This document shows, piece after piece, positions 1 through 5,288 of a DNA stretch of 5,804 nucleotides (the first letter of the stretch is position 1; the number at the start of each line of letters is the position of its first letter). Both the position numbers and the translations under genes were made by a program. The DNA lies in NCBI GenBank assembly GCA_021780625.1, contig JAJXYI010000534.1:1-5804 (forward strand), given 5' to 3'. Below the pieces are notes generated by a model, which saw nothing but the letters and a program-made list of their open reading frames with translations, was not told the DNA's origin and ran no database searches. The DNA comes from a bacterium. GTDB lineage: Bacteria; Verrucomicrobiota; Verrucomicrobiae; Opitutales; Opitutaceae.

Positions 1-126
1 TTTTATAATCCGAACAGGCGCCACAGCTCCTTGGGTTATCTCTCCCCTGTGGCATTCGAAAAAATCAACTCAAACAAAGACAGATTGGCCGCCTAGCCCT
101 CTGTCCATTTTTTCGAGGCAAGCCCA

Positions 127-140
127 GAAAACGTGTTTTC
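127..140. promoter_or_regulatory. 14-bp AT-rich palindrome, possible operator
   Basis: The sequence is gaaaac-gt-gttttc: perfect 6-bp arms around a 2-bp centre. The short spacer and AT-rich arms look more like a dimeric repressor site than an RNA hairpin. It lies about 360 bp upstream of the kinase start, which is far for a direct operator of that gene. No regulator can be named. Confidence 0.25.
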
Positions 141-251
141 CGAGTGCACCGGTTTGTCTGGTAGTGCGGATTGTCCCCAACCCGCCGCTCCCTCCAACCG
201 CGACGGGTAACGGATCGATTCGCTGGTGTTGCCTGCGCCCGCGGCATGCCC

Positions 252-274
252 GGCGGATTTAAGGATAATCCGCC
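252..274. repeat. Perfect 8-bp inverted repeat (hairpin)
   Basis: ggcggatt at 252-259 pairs exactly with aatccgcc at 267-274 across a 7-nt loop (taaggat). It is the longest perfect stem I found in the window. No T-run follows on either strand, so it is not a standard intrinsic terminator. It lies about 225 bp upstream of the kinase start and could be part of a structured leader or small RNA. Chance occurrence is possible but not very likely for 8-bp arms in a region this size. Confidence 0.4.
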
Positions 275-433
275 CCACCAGTTCTCCCGCAGCCACGGTC
301 TCCCTAGGAGGGGCAGCCTGTCCCTTGACGCATTTCCACTAAATGCAGGGGGGAGGGCCGGATTGGCGCGGAGGAATTTCGCTCTGAGCAGGTTTTGTTG
401 AGACGTTATTGATGCGAATCGCACCGGAGTTGA

Positions 434-464
434 TTACCAGGGACACGGGTGTTCCGGGCATAAT
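434..464 (+). promoter_or_regulatory. Weak candidate promoter for the kinase gene
   Basis: A CATAAT box at 459-464 matches five of six bases of the sigma70 -10 consensus. The best -35 match is TTACCA at 434-439 (four of six), with a 19-bp spacer that is longer than ideal. Transcription would start near 471, giving a leader of about 30 nt to the ATG at 500. If this is the real promoter, the alternative GTG start at 470 could not be used. Confidence 0.25.
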
Positions 465-499
465 TCGAGGTGCGGGGCCGCGACGGTCGCCGCGTTGCC

Positions 500-1570
500 A
501 TGAATTCCGTTGAACCCGTATTGATCGCATCGCAGAAGGAAACTCCCGAGGGCGGGCCTACGCCTTCCCCGTCCACCGAGCCGGAGCTTGAATCCGGGCA
601 GGTGCTGGATGGCTGCTATCGCGTTGGCGAAAAGGTGGGGAGGAGCGGGATGGCGACGATCTATCGGGCCGAGGAAATTGCGGGTGGACGCCGGACGGTC
701 GCGATCAAGGTACCGCTGATGCGGATTGAGAGCGACCCGGTGTGTTTCGCGCGCTTTCTTCACGAGGAGATGGTTGGGACCAAATTCGATCATCCGTTTC
801 TGGTGAAAGTTTTCCCTTCCGACAGAGAGAAGAGCCGTCCGTATCTTGTGATGGAATTTCTGCGTGGATCGACGTTGGAGCAGATGATGGATCGCATGCG
901 TCCGTTGCCCGAACCGGAGGCGCTGAGGGTGGCTGCGATGGCTTGCGAGGCGCTCGCGCACATGCATGGGCGGGGCGTCGTTCATCGCGATCTGAAGCCA
1001 GCGAACATCATGATCTGCGAGGATGGAGGCTTTCGCCTCTTCGACTTTGGCTTGGCGTCGGCGCCGCGACGCCGTTCGAGTCTGATTGCGAAGCTGACGC
1101 CTACGTTTGGGACGCCTGAGTACATGGCGCCTGAACAGGTGGAGAACGGCGTGATCGACGAGCGTTCGGACGTCTATGGGCTCGGGGCCGTCTTGTATGA
1201 GATGCTGACGGGCGATGTGCCTTTCCGGCGCGAGGATCCTTGGGCCTCGGGTTTTGCGCGCCTGAGTGAAGACCCCCTGGCACCGAGGGCGCTGAATCCG
1301 AAGGTCTCGCCGCAGGCCGAGGAGATCGTTTTGCGTGCGTTGCAGCGGCGTCCTCGGGATCGCTTTCAAAGCGTCGGGCAACTGAAGGCGGCGCTCGATG
1401 CGCCCGAAAAGTTCGAAGTGACGGGCCTGGCCTCGCGGCAGCGGCCGCCCGCGCATTGGAATCTGAGCCTGCAGGCGACGCCGCTGCTGTCGGGCGCGCT
1501 GCTGGGCAGCGGCGTCCTCCTGGCGCTCATTGTAGCGTTTTTCCTCTTACGCGTAGTGCTTTCACGGTGA
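500..1570 (+). CDS. Membrane-anchored Hanks-type Ser/Thr protein kinase
   Basis: A eukaryotic-like kinase that should transfer phosphate from ATP to Ser/Thr of unidentified proteins. Counting from the ATG at 500 (356 aa), the kinase domain spans about residues 40-300. Visible motifs are a glycine-rich loop near 47-55, VAIK with catalytic Lys70, the C-helix Glu about 89, HRDLKPAN with Asp164, DFG at 182-184 and APE at 210-212. All catalytic residues are present, so activity is expected. The loop reads GRSGM, where PknB-type kinases usually have GxGGM. A hydrophobic segment at about 330-352 is followed by only a few residues, so this is a C-terminal anchor without PASTA or another outside sensor. 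The N-terminal 40 residues are Pro/Glu-rich. An in-frame GTG at 470 would add 10 Arg-rich residues; neither start has a spaced ribosome binding site, and ATG is preferred because the extension looks non-coding. The gene converges with the GH27 gene, 68 bp away. That gap holds a 10-bp palindrome (1596-1605) but no terminator. The substrate is unknown. Confidence 0.93.
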   Translation: MNSVEPVLIASQKETPEGGPTPSPSTEPELESGQVLDGCYRVGEKVGRSGMATIYRAEEIAGGRRTVAIKVPLMRIESDPVCFARFLHEEMVGTKFDHPFLVKVFPSDREKSRPYLVMEFLRGSTLEQMMDRMRPLPEPEALRVAAMACEALAHMHGRGVVHRDLKPANIMICEDGGFRLFDFGLASAPRRRSSLIAKLTPTFGTPEYMAPEQVENGVIDERSDVYGLGAVLYEMLTGDVPFRREDPWASGFARLSEDPLAPRALNPKVSPQAEEIVLRALQRRPRDRFQSVGQLKAALDAPEKFEVTGLASRQRPPAHWNLSLQATPLLSGALLGSGVLLALIVAFFLLRVVLSR

Positions 1571-1638
1571 CCCTTGGAAGGCCATCCGGGCGCTGACCGG
1601 CCGGTGCAACGTGATCATCCAAATGCCGTCGGGCCGTT

Positions 1639-3186
1639 TCATGAACCATTCGCAGGGCTGACTTTGTAGAGCATCACGTTGTGCGGCTGGACGGTGACGG
1701 TGATCTCGTTGTCGAAGGTTCCGAGGTTTTTCTGGCGCCACAGGTCGCGGAAACTCCTGCTGCCGGACAGGTCGAGGCGATCGAGTTTCACGAGGATGGT
1801 GTGGGGGATGTCGCCGCGGTTGAAGAAGCCGAGCGCCACGCTGCCGTCCTCGAGGGGTTTTTTATAGATGTCGATGGCGCCCTGGGTGGCGACGCGGCGT
1901 GCGGAGACGCCGAGGGCATCCTGGTCGACGGCGAGGACCTCGTCGTTGGTGAGAAGATTGAGGGTGAAGGCGTCGATGTGTTCGAGATCGCAGCCGATGA
2001 GCAGCGGGGCCGAGAGCATGCACCAGAGACTGATGTGGGTGTACTGCTCGGCGGGGGTGAGGTGGGACTCGTGCTGTTGCGAGCCCCAGCCGACGCGGCC
2101 TACTACGAGCATGTCGGGGTCGTTCCATCCGCCGGGACCGCCGTAGGGAGCCCAGGCATCCTGATTGAAGCCAATCTGTGAAACCGAGTTCTGCCAGGGG
2201 CCGGGCGTTTCCCAGGTGTCCCAGATATCTCCGGTGGTGCGCCAGCATTGGGCCCATTGGGCGAGTTGGCGGGCGGCATAGATCGGGGCGTCGTTGGAGA
2301 GGCTGAACACGATGTCGCGGCCGGTGGCGCGGAGCGCGAGTGACATCTCCCGGGTGTGTGCGACATCGATGGGATTCCAGTCGTATTTCAGGTAGTCGAA
2401 TCCCCAGGCGGCGAACTGCTTCGCGTCGTTAGCCGCGAACTCATACCGGCCGATGCGCTCGTTGCTCACGTAGGGTTTTTCCGCGTGCCAGGCGCCATCG
2501 GGGGTGTCGCTCGAACCGCCGCGATAACCCGCATAAGTGGTGATCCAGGGGGAGGAATAGATGCCCGCTTTGAGACCGAGCGCGTGGATTTGGTCGCAGA
2601 GCGCCTTCATGTCGGGAAATTTCTTGTTGGGCTGGATGGCGTCGAATGGGCCGCCGCGTCCGCCCTGCCAGGTGTCGTCGATGTTGATGAACGTCCAGCC
2701 GTGTTCGGCGAGGCCGGAGGCGACCATGGCGCGGGCGGAGCGGAGGATCTTGTCCTGGTCCACGGACTCGGCCCAGCAGTTGTAGCTGTTCCACCCCATG
2801 GGAGGGGTCAGTGCGATCTTGTCGCCCACGACGATGCGAAAGCGTTTCTCGGCGGTGCCAAGGGAATTGGTGGCGTGAAACACCACGCAGTACTCGGTCC
2901 GGACGGACAGGCGACCCGTGATCTGGCCGGTCGCGCTGTCGAGCGTGAGGCCTGCCGGCAAGCTGTCGACCGCGTAAGCCATGGGACGCTGACCCGTGGC
3001 GGGAATCGAGTACAGGAAAGGCGAGCCCGGCCGCACGCCGAAGATGTCGGGTCCGTTGATGCGGGGTGTGGACGGTGCCACAGGCGTCAGAATTTCAGCG
3101 CTTTCGGTCGCAGCGAGCCTTGCTGCGGGAAGCAGGGCGCCGAGGACTGCGAGGAACGCCATGCGTCGGAGAGGGAAGGAAATCAT
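1639..3186 (-). CDS. Secreted GH27 glycoside hydrolase, probable alpha-galactosidase
   Basis: A 515-aa enzyme expected to remove terminal alpha-galactosyl groups from oligosaccharides or galactomannan outside the cytoplasm. Residues 1-26 form a signal peptide (basic start, hydrophobic core, probable cleavage near ARLAA). Residues about 48-121 resemble a putative Ig (He_PIG) domain, with the typical LPAGLTLDSATGQITG signature. The GH27 barrel runs from about 126 to 420: PPMGWNSYNCW at 128-138, INIDDTW at 168-173, nucleophile Asp269 in YLKYDW, acid/base Asp320 in WRTTGD and GGWNDPDML at 352-360. A C-terminal beta-sandwich (about 425-515) completes the family architecture. Both Asp in IDDTW, which contact galactose in characterised enzymes, are kept. 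The nucleophile loop is atypical: KYDWNP replaces the usual KYDNC/KFDGC, and the loop after GIYS is about 20 residues longer than in plant and animal enzymes. The ATG at 3186 is chosen because it gives a full signal peptide; no Shine-Dalgarno is present, and Met9 is a possible alternative. Other GH27 activities (beta-L-arabinopyranosidase, N-acetylgalactosaminidase) are less likely but not excluded. Confidence 0.93.
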   Translation of the reverse strand: MISFPLRRMAFLAVLGALLPAARLAATESAEILTPVAPSTPRINGPDIFGVRPGSPFLYSIPATGQRPMAYAVDSLPAGLTLDSATGQITGRLSVRTEYCVVFHATNSLGTAEKRFRIVVGDKIALTPPMGWNSYNCWAESVDQDKILRSARAMVASGLAEHGWTFINIDDTWQGGRGGPFDAIQPNKKFPDMKALCDQIHALGLKAGIYSSPWITTYAGYRGGSSDTPDGAWHAEKPYVSNERIGRYEFAANDAKQFAAWGFDYLKYDWNPIDVAHTREMSLALRATGRDIVFSLSNDAPIYAARQLAQWAQCWRTTGDIWDTWETPGPWQNSVSQIGFNQDAWAPYGGPGGWNDPDMLVVGRVGWGSQQHESHLTPAEQYTHISLWCMLSAPLLIGCDLEHIDAFTLNLLTNDEVLAVDQDALGVSARRVATQGAIDIYKKPLEDGSVALGFFNRGDIPHTILVKLDRLDLSGSRSFRDLWRQKNLGTFDNEITVTVQPHNVMLYKVSPANGS

Positions 3187-3270
3187 GGGAGGTAATGGGT
3201 TGTCGGAGACGGATCGACCGGCACAAACCGGGCCAAAATGGTCGAATTGTGAAATCTATCGTGTATCCGA

Positions 3271-3309
3271 CGTTGGACGATATTCCAATGGGACCATATC
3301 GGCAATGGT
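3271..3309 (-). promoter_or_regulatory. Tandem direct repeat over a candidate GH27 promoter
   Basis: Two adjacent near-copies lie here on the + strand, ACGATATTCCAATGG at 3277-3291 and ACCATATCGGCAATGG at 3293-3308, alike except for a one-base gap and three substitutions. The left copy overlaps an inverted repeat TTGGA-N6-TCCAA (3273-3288). On the minus strand a weak sigma70-like promoter coincides with the repeats: TTGCCG at 3305-3300 and TATCGT at 3282-3277, with a 17-bp spacer and four of six matches each. It would start transcription near 3270, about 84 nt upstream of the GH27 start codon. Directly repeated half-sites about 16 bp apart resemble AraC-family binding sites, and an AraC gene lies about 1.2 kb away. 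That link is inference. Confidence 0.4.
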
Positions 3310-3337
3310 CTCGGACGCCTAAAAATAGGTGTTTTGT

Positions 3338-3360
3338 GACACGCGTTGGCGCGTCTCGTC
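3338..3360 (-). terminator. Weak terminator-like hairpin after the small membrane operon
   Basis: On the minus strand ACGCG-CCAA-CGCGT forms a 5-bp GC-rich stem (3354-3341). It extends by GAC/GTC beyond a 3-nt bulge. It begins about 25 nt after the stop of the 3385-3813 gene. The nearest T-run (ATTTTT) is roughly 15 nt further on, so it does not fit the intrinsic terminator model well. A second small stem-loop at 3315-3332 (A/T-rich loop) follows. Confidence 0.2.
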
Positions 3361-3384
3361 AGCCGCGATCCCGCTAGGTTCCGA

Positions 3385-3813
3385 TCAGGCTGGCGGGAGC
3401 AACTCGGAGTCGGGCCCCACGGTGGGCGCCGAAGCGATTTCGGGGGCCACCGTGATTGGCGGTGGCATGGTCACGATGGGCGGAAGCCGAGGAGGCGTTC
3501 CGGGCACCTGGGCCCGTGTACCTGCGGGAGGGGCGGGTTCGCGCGCCACGAGCACCAGCCGAAATTCCCCAAAATCCTTTCCCAGAATCATCCGCAGGGG
3601 AAAGAACGAGATGATAAGACCGATGACGAAACCGACGGGCATCGCGATCAACCGTATCATCGTGGGCGCCACATGGACCAGGGCGAGCACCATGCCCAGG
3701 AAGAAGCCGATGACCATCGAGACCATGATCGTGGCAAGTGTGGCGATGGCGCTGCGCCAGGCGAAGGACCACCAGATGCGAAGGGCCCGACGGGGGGTGA
3801 TTTCGAGTTCCAT
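3385..3813 (-). CDS. Small membrane protein with Pro-rich tail, unknown function
   Basis: I do not recognise a named family. The 142-aa product begins with ITPRRALRIWWSFAWRS, an amphipathic Trp/Arg-rich stretch. Two hydrophobic segments follow (about 23-48 and 52-76), both rich in Gly and small residues, then a short basic turn (LRMILGKDFGEFRLVLV). The last 50 residues (about 93-142) are a low-complexity Pro/Ala/Thr tail. There is no signal peptide or catalytic motif. The ATG at 3813 is preferred because it lies 27 bp after the stop of the upstream gene on the same strand and opens directly on the conserved-looking ITPRRALRIWW motif. No ribosome binding site is seen. The gene pair probably forms one transcript, which suggests that the two membrane proteins work together. 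Confidence 0.75.
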   Translation of the reverse strand: MELEITPRRALRIWWSFAWRSAIATLATIMVSMVIGFFLGMVLALVHVAPTMIRLIAMPVGFVIGLIISFFPLRMILGKDFGEFRLVLVAREPAPPAGTRAQVPGTPPRLPPIVTMPPPITVAPEIASAPTVGPDSELLPPA

Positions 3814-3840
3814 GGCAGGGGCGTTGCCGCTGGGCGCAAC

Positions 3841-4275
3841 TCAGGCGGGCGTGGAGGCGTACAGCTGTTTGACGGACTCGCGGCTGAGTACGATGATCGT
3901 GAATACGCCGAGGACGGTCCCGAAGGGGACGAAGGCGCAAAGCACGGCGGCGATCACGATGCTGAAGATTCGGTTTCTCCGGCGGGAAATCATCCATCCG
4001 GAAACGACAGTGAGCAGGGCGACGATCCATCCGGCGATGACGAGGAGTCCGCCGATCACGATGAACAGGTAGCCGACTGCGGCGGGCGGGGGAGTGCCGT
4101 GATTTCCGGACATCATCGACGGGTGGTGGACCATCATCCAGCCCAGGGTGACGTGGATGAGCGGAAAGCAGGCGAGGAAAAATCCGATTCCTCCCAGCAC
4201 GTAGTGAAAGACGGAGAGCAGGTTGAGGTGGTCGATGTCTTCCCGCCGTGGCGGGGTGGGCGGTGGCGTGTCCAT
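3841..4275 (-). CDS. Conserved small multi-pass membrane protein
   Basis: A 144-aa hydrophobic protein of unknown function. After a Pro-rich N-terminus and an acidic DIDHLNLLSVFHYVLGG motif come hydrophobic segments at about 22-49, 66-94 and 103-130. The third ends in VLGVFTIIVLSRESVKQLY. From memory, the combination of an 'LLS.FHYV.GG' start and a 'GT.LGVFTIIVL....V..L' end recurs in uncharacterised proteins of Verrucomicrobiota, Planctomycetes and other bacteria; I cannot give a family name. The loop at about 47-63 contains several His and Met residues (HH, MM, NHG), which could bind metal, but this is speculation. The frame continues upstream to 4485, but that extension is Arg/Pro-rich and would cross the AraC promoter region, so the ATG at 4275 is chosen. 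It is the first gene of a two-gene minus-strand unit, divergent from the AraC gene. Confidence 0.8.
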   Translation of the reverse strand: MDTPPPTPPRREDIDHLNLLSVFHYVLGGIGFFLACFPLIHVTLGWMMVHHPSMMSGNHGTPPPAAVGYLFIVIGGLLVIAGWIVALLTVVSGWMISRRRNRIFSIVIAAVLCAFVPFGTVLGVFTIIVLSRESVKQLYASTPA

Positions 4276-4300
4276 GGCTTGGGGGTGGGTTGGAAGCGGG

Positions 4301-4316
4301 CGCGTGGCCTCACGCG
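4301..4316. repeat. 6-bp GC-rich inverted repeat (hairpin)
   Basis: CGCGTG at 4301-4306 and CACGCG at 4311-4316 pair perfectly around a 4-nt loop (gcct). On the + strand TTTG follows, but no plus-strand gene ends here. For the minus-strand gene starting at 4275 it lies 26-41 nt upstream of the ATG. It could therefore be a leader hairpin or a protein-binding site there. Confidence 0.35.
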
Positions 4317-4355
4317 TTTGCAGGCGGGCTGGGGTCCGACCGGTAGCAGGGCACG

Positions 4356-4374
4356 TTGCGGATAACAACCGCAA
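4356..4374. promoter_or_regulatory. Inverted repeat in the divergent intergenic region
   Basis: TTGCGG at 4356-4361 and CCGCAA at 4369-4374 form perfect 6-bp arms with a 7-nt spacer. A second, overlapping pair GTTG/CAAC (4355-4358/4366-4369) shares the same stretch. It sits between the AraC gene and the small membrane operon, 90-108 bp upstream of the AraC start. A regulator bound here could act on both directions. Confidence 0.35.
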
Positions 4375-4382
4375 AGCCCGGG

Positions 4383-4434
4383 GAGGAACTCCTCGACCCA
4401 TCCGGCGAAGTCGCCGCAACCTTGCCATCCGGCG
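4383..4434. promoter_or_regulatory. Two palindromes plus a 10-bp direct repeat upstream of AraC
   Basis: GAGGA-AC-TCCTC (4383-4394) and CGGCGA-AG-TCGCCG (4403-4416) are palindromes with 2-bp centres about 21 bp apart, or two helical turns. The exact direct repeat CCATCCGGCG occurs at 4398-4407 and 4425-4434, a 27-bp offset. The right copy overlaps the proposed AraC -35 box. This arrangement would suit autoregulation, but no site can be assigned to a known protein from sequence alone. Confidence 0.35.
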
Positions 4435-4452
4435 GGCGACGCGGACTAGGAT
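4422..4452 (+). promoter_or_regulatory. Candidate promoter of the AraC gene
   Basis: TTGCCA at 4422-4427 matches five of six bases of the -35 consensus, and TAGGAT at 4447-4452 matches four of six of the -10. The 19-bp spacer is longer than usual, as in promoters that need an activator. Transcription would start close to 4460, a few bases before the ATG at 4464, giving an almost leaderless mRNA. That would fit the poor Shine-Dalgarno there. A perfect palindrome TGTCGCGACA (4455-4464) covers the predicted start site and the first base of the start codon. Confidence 0.3.
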
Positions 4453-4463
4453 GGTGTCGCGAC

Positions 4464-5279
4464 ATGAGCAGTCACCTCCAGTCAACCCAGTGGCATACGG
4501 CCAGGGCTCTCCACCAGATCCTGCTCCTGTCCTGCGATTACACCGAACTTCGAACCTGGAACAGCGAGGACCTCCGCGCTCCGTTCTGGCGCCTGTACTG
4601 GCACGATCGGCCCGGGGCCTTTGTCAGAGTGGGCGGGGGGACGATCCGAATCCCGGCACGGCGGGTCGTACTCATTCCCCCGCACACCCATTTTGCCTGC
4701 GGCAACTCGGCCGCGTTTGGCCAGCTGTTCATGCATTTCCGGCTCGAGCCGGGCCTCGTGCAGACGGGCGGCCGGATCTATCGCCTCGGATATCGCGACG
4801 AGCTCAATCGCATCGCTGCCGATCTCAGGAAAACATTGCTCGCCGACCCGAAGGACATGCACGCCTCCCTGCTGGGCCAGGCGCTCGTGTCGCTGGCGCT
4901 GCTGTCGGTCCCTTCCACAGACTGGGCGGACCGCTACGACGATGCGCGTATCACCGAGGCGGTGACGACCATCCGATCGAGCTATCCGCGGAAAGTCGGA
5001 AACGCGGCGCTCGGGCGCGCGGCCGGCCTGCATCCGGGTGCGTTCGGCCGCCTGTTCCGTCAGGTGACCGGCGAGACGCCCGGCGGATTCCTCGCCAACC
5101 TTCGCATGGAGGAAGCCTGCGTGCTCCTCCAGACCACCGAGCTCACGATCGACGAGGTGGCGGAAAAGACAGGGTTCTGCGACAGGGGGTATCTCTCGCG
5201 AATCTTCGCCCGGCGCATGGGCCTGGCGCCCGCGAAATACCGCAGGCTCGTGAACTCTGACAATCGCCTCAGGCGCTAG
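4464..5279 (+). CDS. AraC-family transcriptional regulator
   Basis: A 271-aa one-component regulator in the cytoplasm. Residues about 35-95 form a cupin-like ligand-binding domain (FWRLYWHDRPGA, IRIPARRVVLIPPHTHF, FGQLFMHF), the class typically used to sense a sugar. Residues about 165-265 are the DNA-binding domain with two helix-turn-helix units. The first contains LGRAAGLHPGAFGRLFRQVTG. The second reads TIDEVAEKTGFCDRGYLSRI, then FARRMGLAPAKYRR, close to the AraC/XylS signature. The frame is open back to a TTG at 4356, but the ATG at 4464 is preferred: the extension would cross the palindrome-rich region and does not resemble the family's N-terminus. An AGGA at 4448-4451 is rather far from the ATG to act as a ribosome binding site. 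The gene is divergent from the small membrane operon and convergent with the GH43-like gene, 9 bp beyond its stop. The ligand is unknown; a xylan- or galactan-derived sugar is inferred from the neighbours. Confidence 0.92.
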   Translation: MSSHLQSTQWHTARALHQILLLSCDYTELRTWNSEDLRAPFWRLYWHDRPGAFVRVGGGTIRIPARRVVLIPPHTHFACGNSAAFGQLFMHFRLEPGLVQTGGRIYRLGYRDELNRIAADLRKTLLADPKDMHASLLGQALVSLALLSVPSTDWADRYDDARITEAVTTIRSSYPRKVGNAALGRAAGLHPGAFGRLFRQVTGETPGGFLANLRMEEACVLLQTTELTIDEVAEKTGFCDRGYLSRIFARRMGLAPAKYRRLVNSDNRLRR

Positions 5280-5288
5280 GCCTCGCCT

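Larger units (their letters stand above)
1..469. other. Non-coding stretch upstream of the kinase gene
   Basis: No convincing gene is visible here. Open frames exist on both strands, but their translations are rich in Arg and Pro, look like no known domain and overlap one another. The left end is AT-rich and contains a perfect TATAAT at 4-9, whose -35 partner would lie outside the window. Several inverted repeats occur: 20-26/47-53 (7-bp arms, 20-nt spacer), 127-140, 252-274 and 330-346 (6-bp arms, 5-nt loop). No T-run follows any of them in the position a rho-independent terminator needs. The region could hold a long leader, a small RNA or regulatory sites for the kinase gene. It could also be the far end of an intergenic region whose left-hand gene is not in view. 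Confidence 0.6.

Noticed and set aside
4..9. Perfect TATAAT at the left edge
   Set aside because: The -35 region is outside the window and no gene begins within a sensible distance, so it cannot be supported as a promoter.
364..382. Sigma54-like TGGCGC box upstream of the kinase
   Set aside because: The GC element is not at the required 10-bp spacing from the GG, so it does not fit a -24/-12 promoter.
65..424. 119-codon open frame on the minus strand in the left non-coding region
   Set aside because: The composition is very rich in Arg and Pro, the start has no ribosome binding site, there is no motif, and other open frames overlap it on both strands.
434..1456. 340-codon open frame on the minus strand opposite the kinase gene
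   Set aside because: Its translation is dominated by Arg, His, Pro and Leu with no recognisable domain. It is the usual shadow of a real gene in GC-rich DNA, and the kinase motifs on the other strand are unambiguous.
1571..1638. Possible bidirectional terminator between the convergent kinase and GH27 genes
   Set aside because: The only symmetry is the 10-bp palindrome ACCGGCCGGT (1596-1605), which has no loop and no adjoining T-run on either strand.
2356..3195. 279-codon open frame on the plus strand inside the GH27 gene
   Set aside because: It is antisense to strongly conserved GH27 sequence, is rich in Gly, Val and Ala, and has no domain resemblance.
4276..4485. 70-residue N-terminal extension of the 3841-4275 membrane protein
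   Set aside because: The extension is Arg/Pro-rich, overlaps the AraC start and promoter region, and precedes a normal ATG that leads straight into the conserved-looking sequence.
5265..5288. Hairpin at the AraC 3' end as a terminator
   Set aside because: CGCCT-C-AGGCG leaves a loop too small for a stable full stem, lies inside the coding sequence, and no T-run follows.
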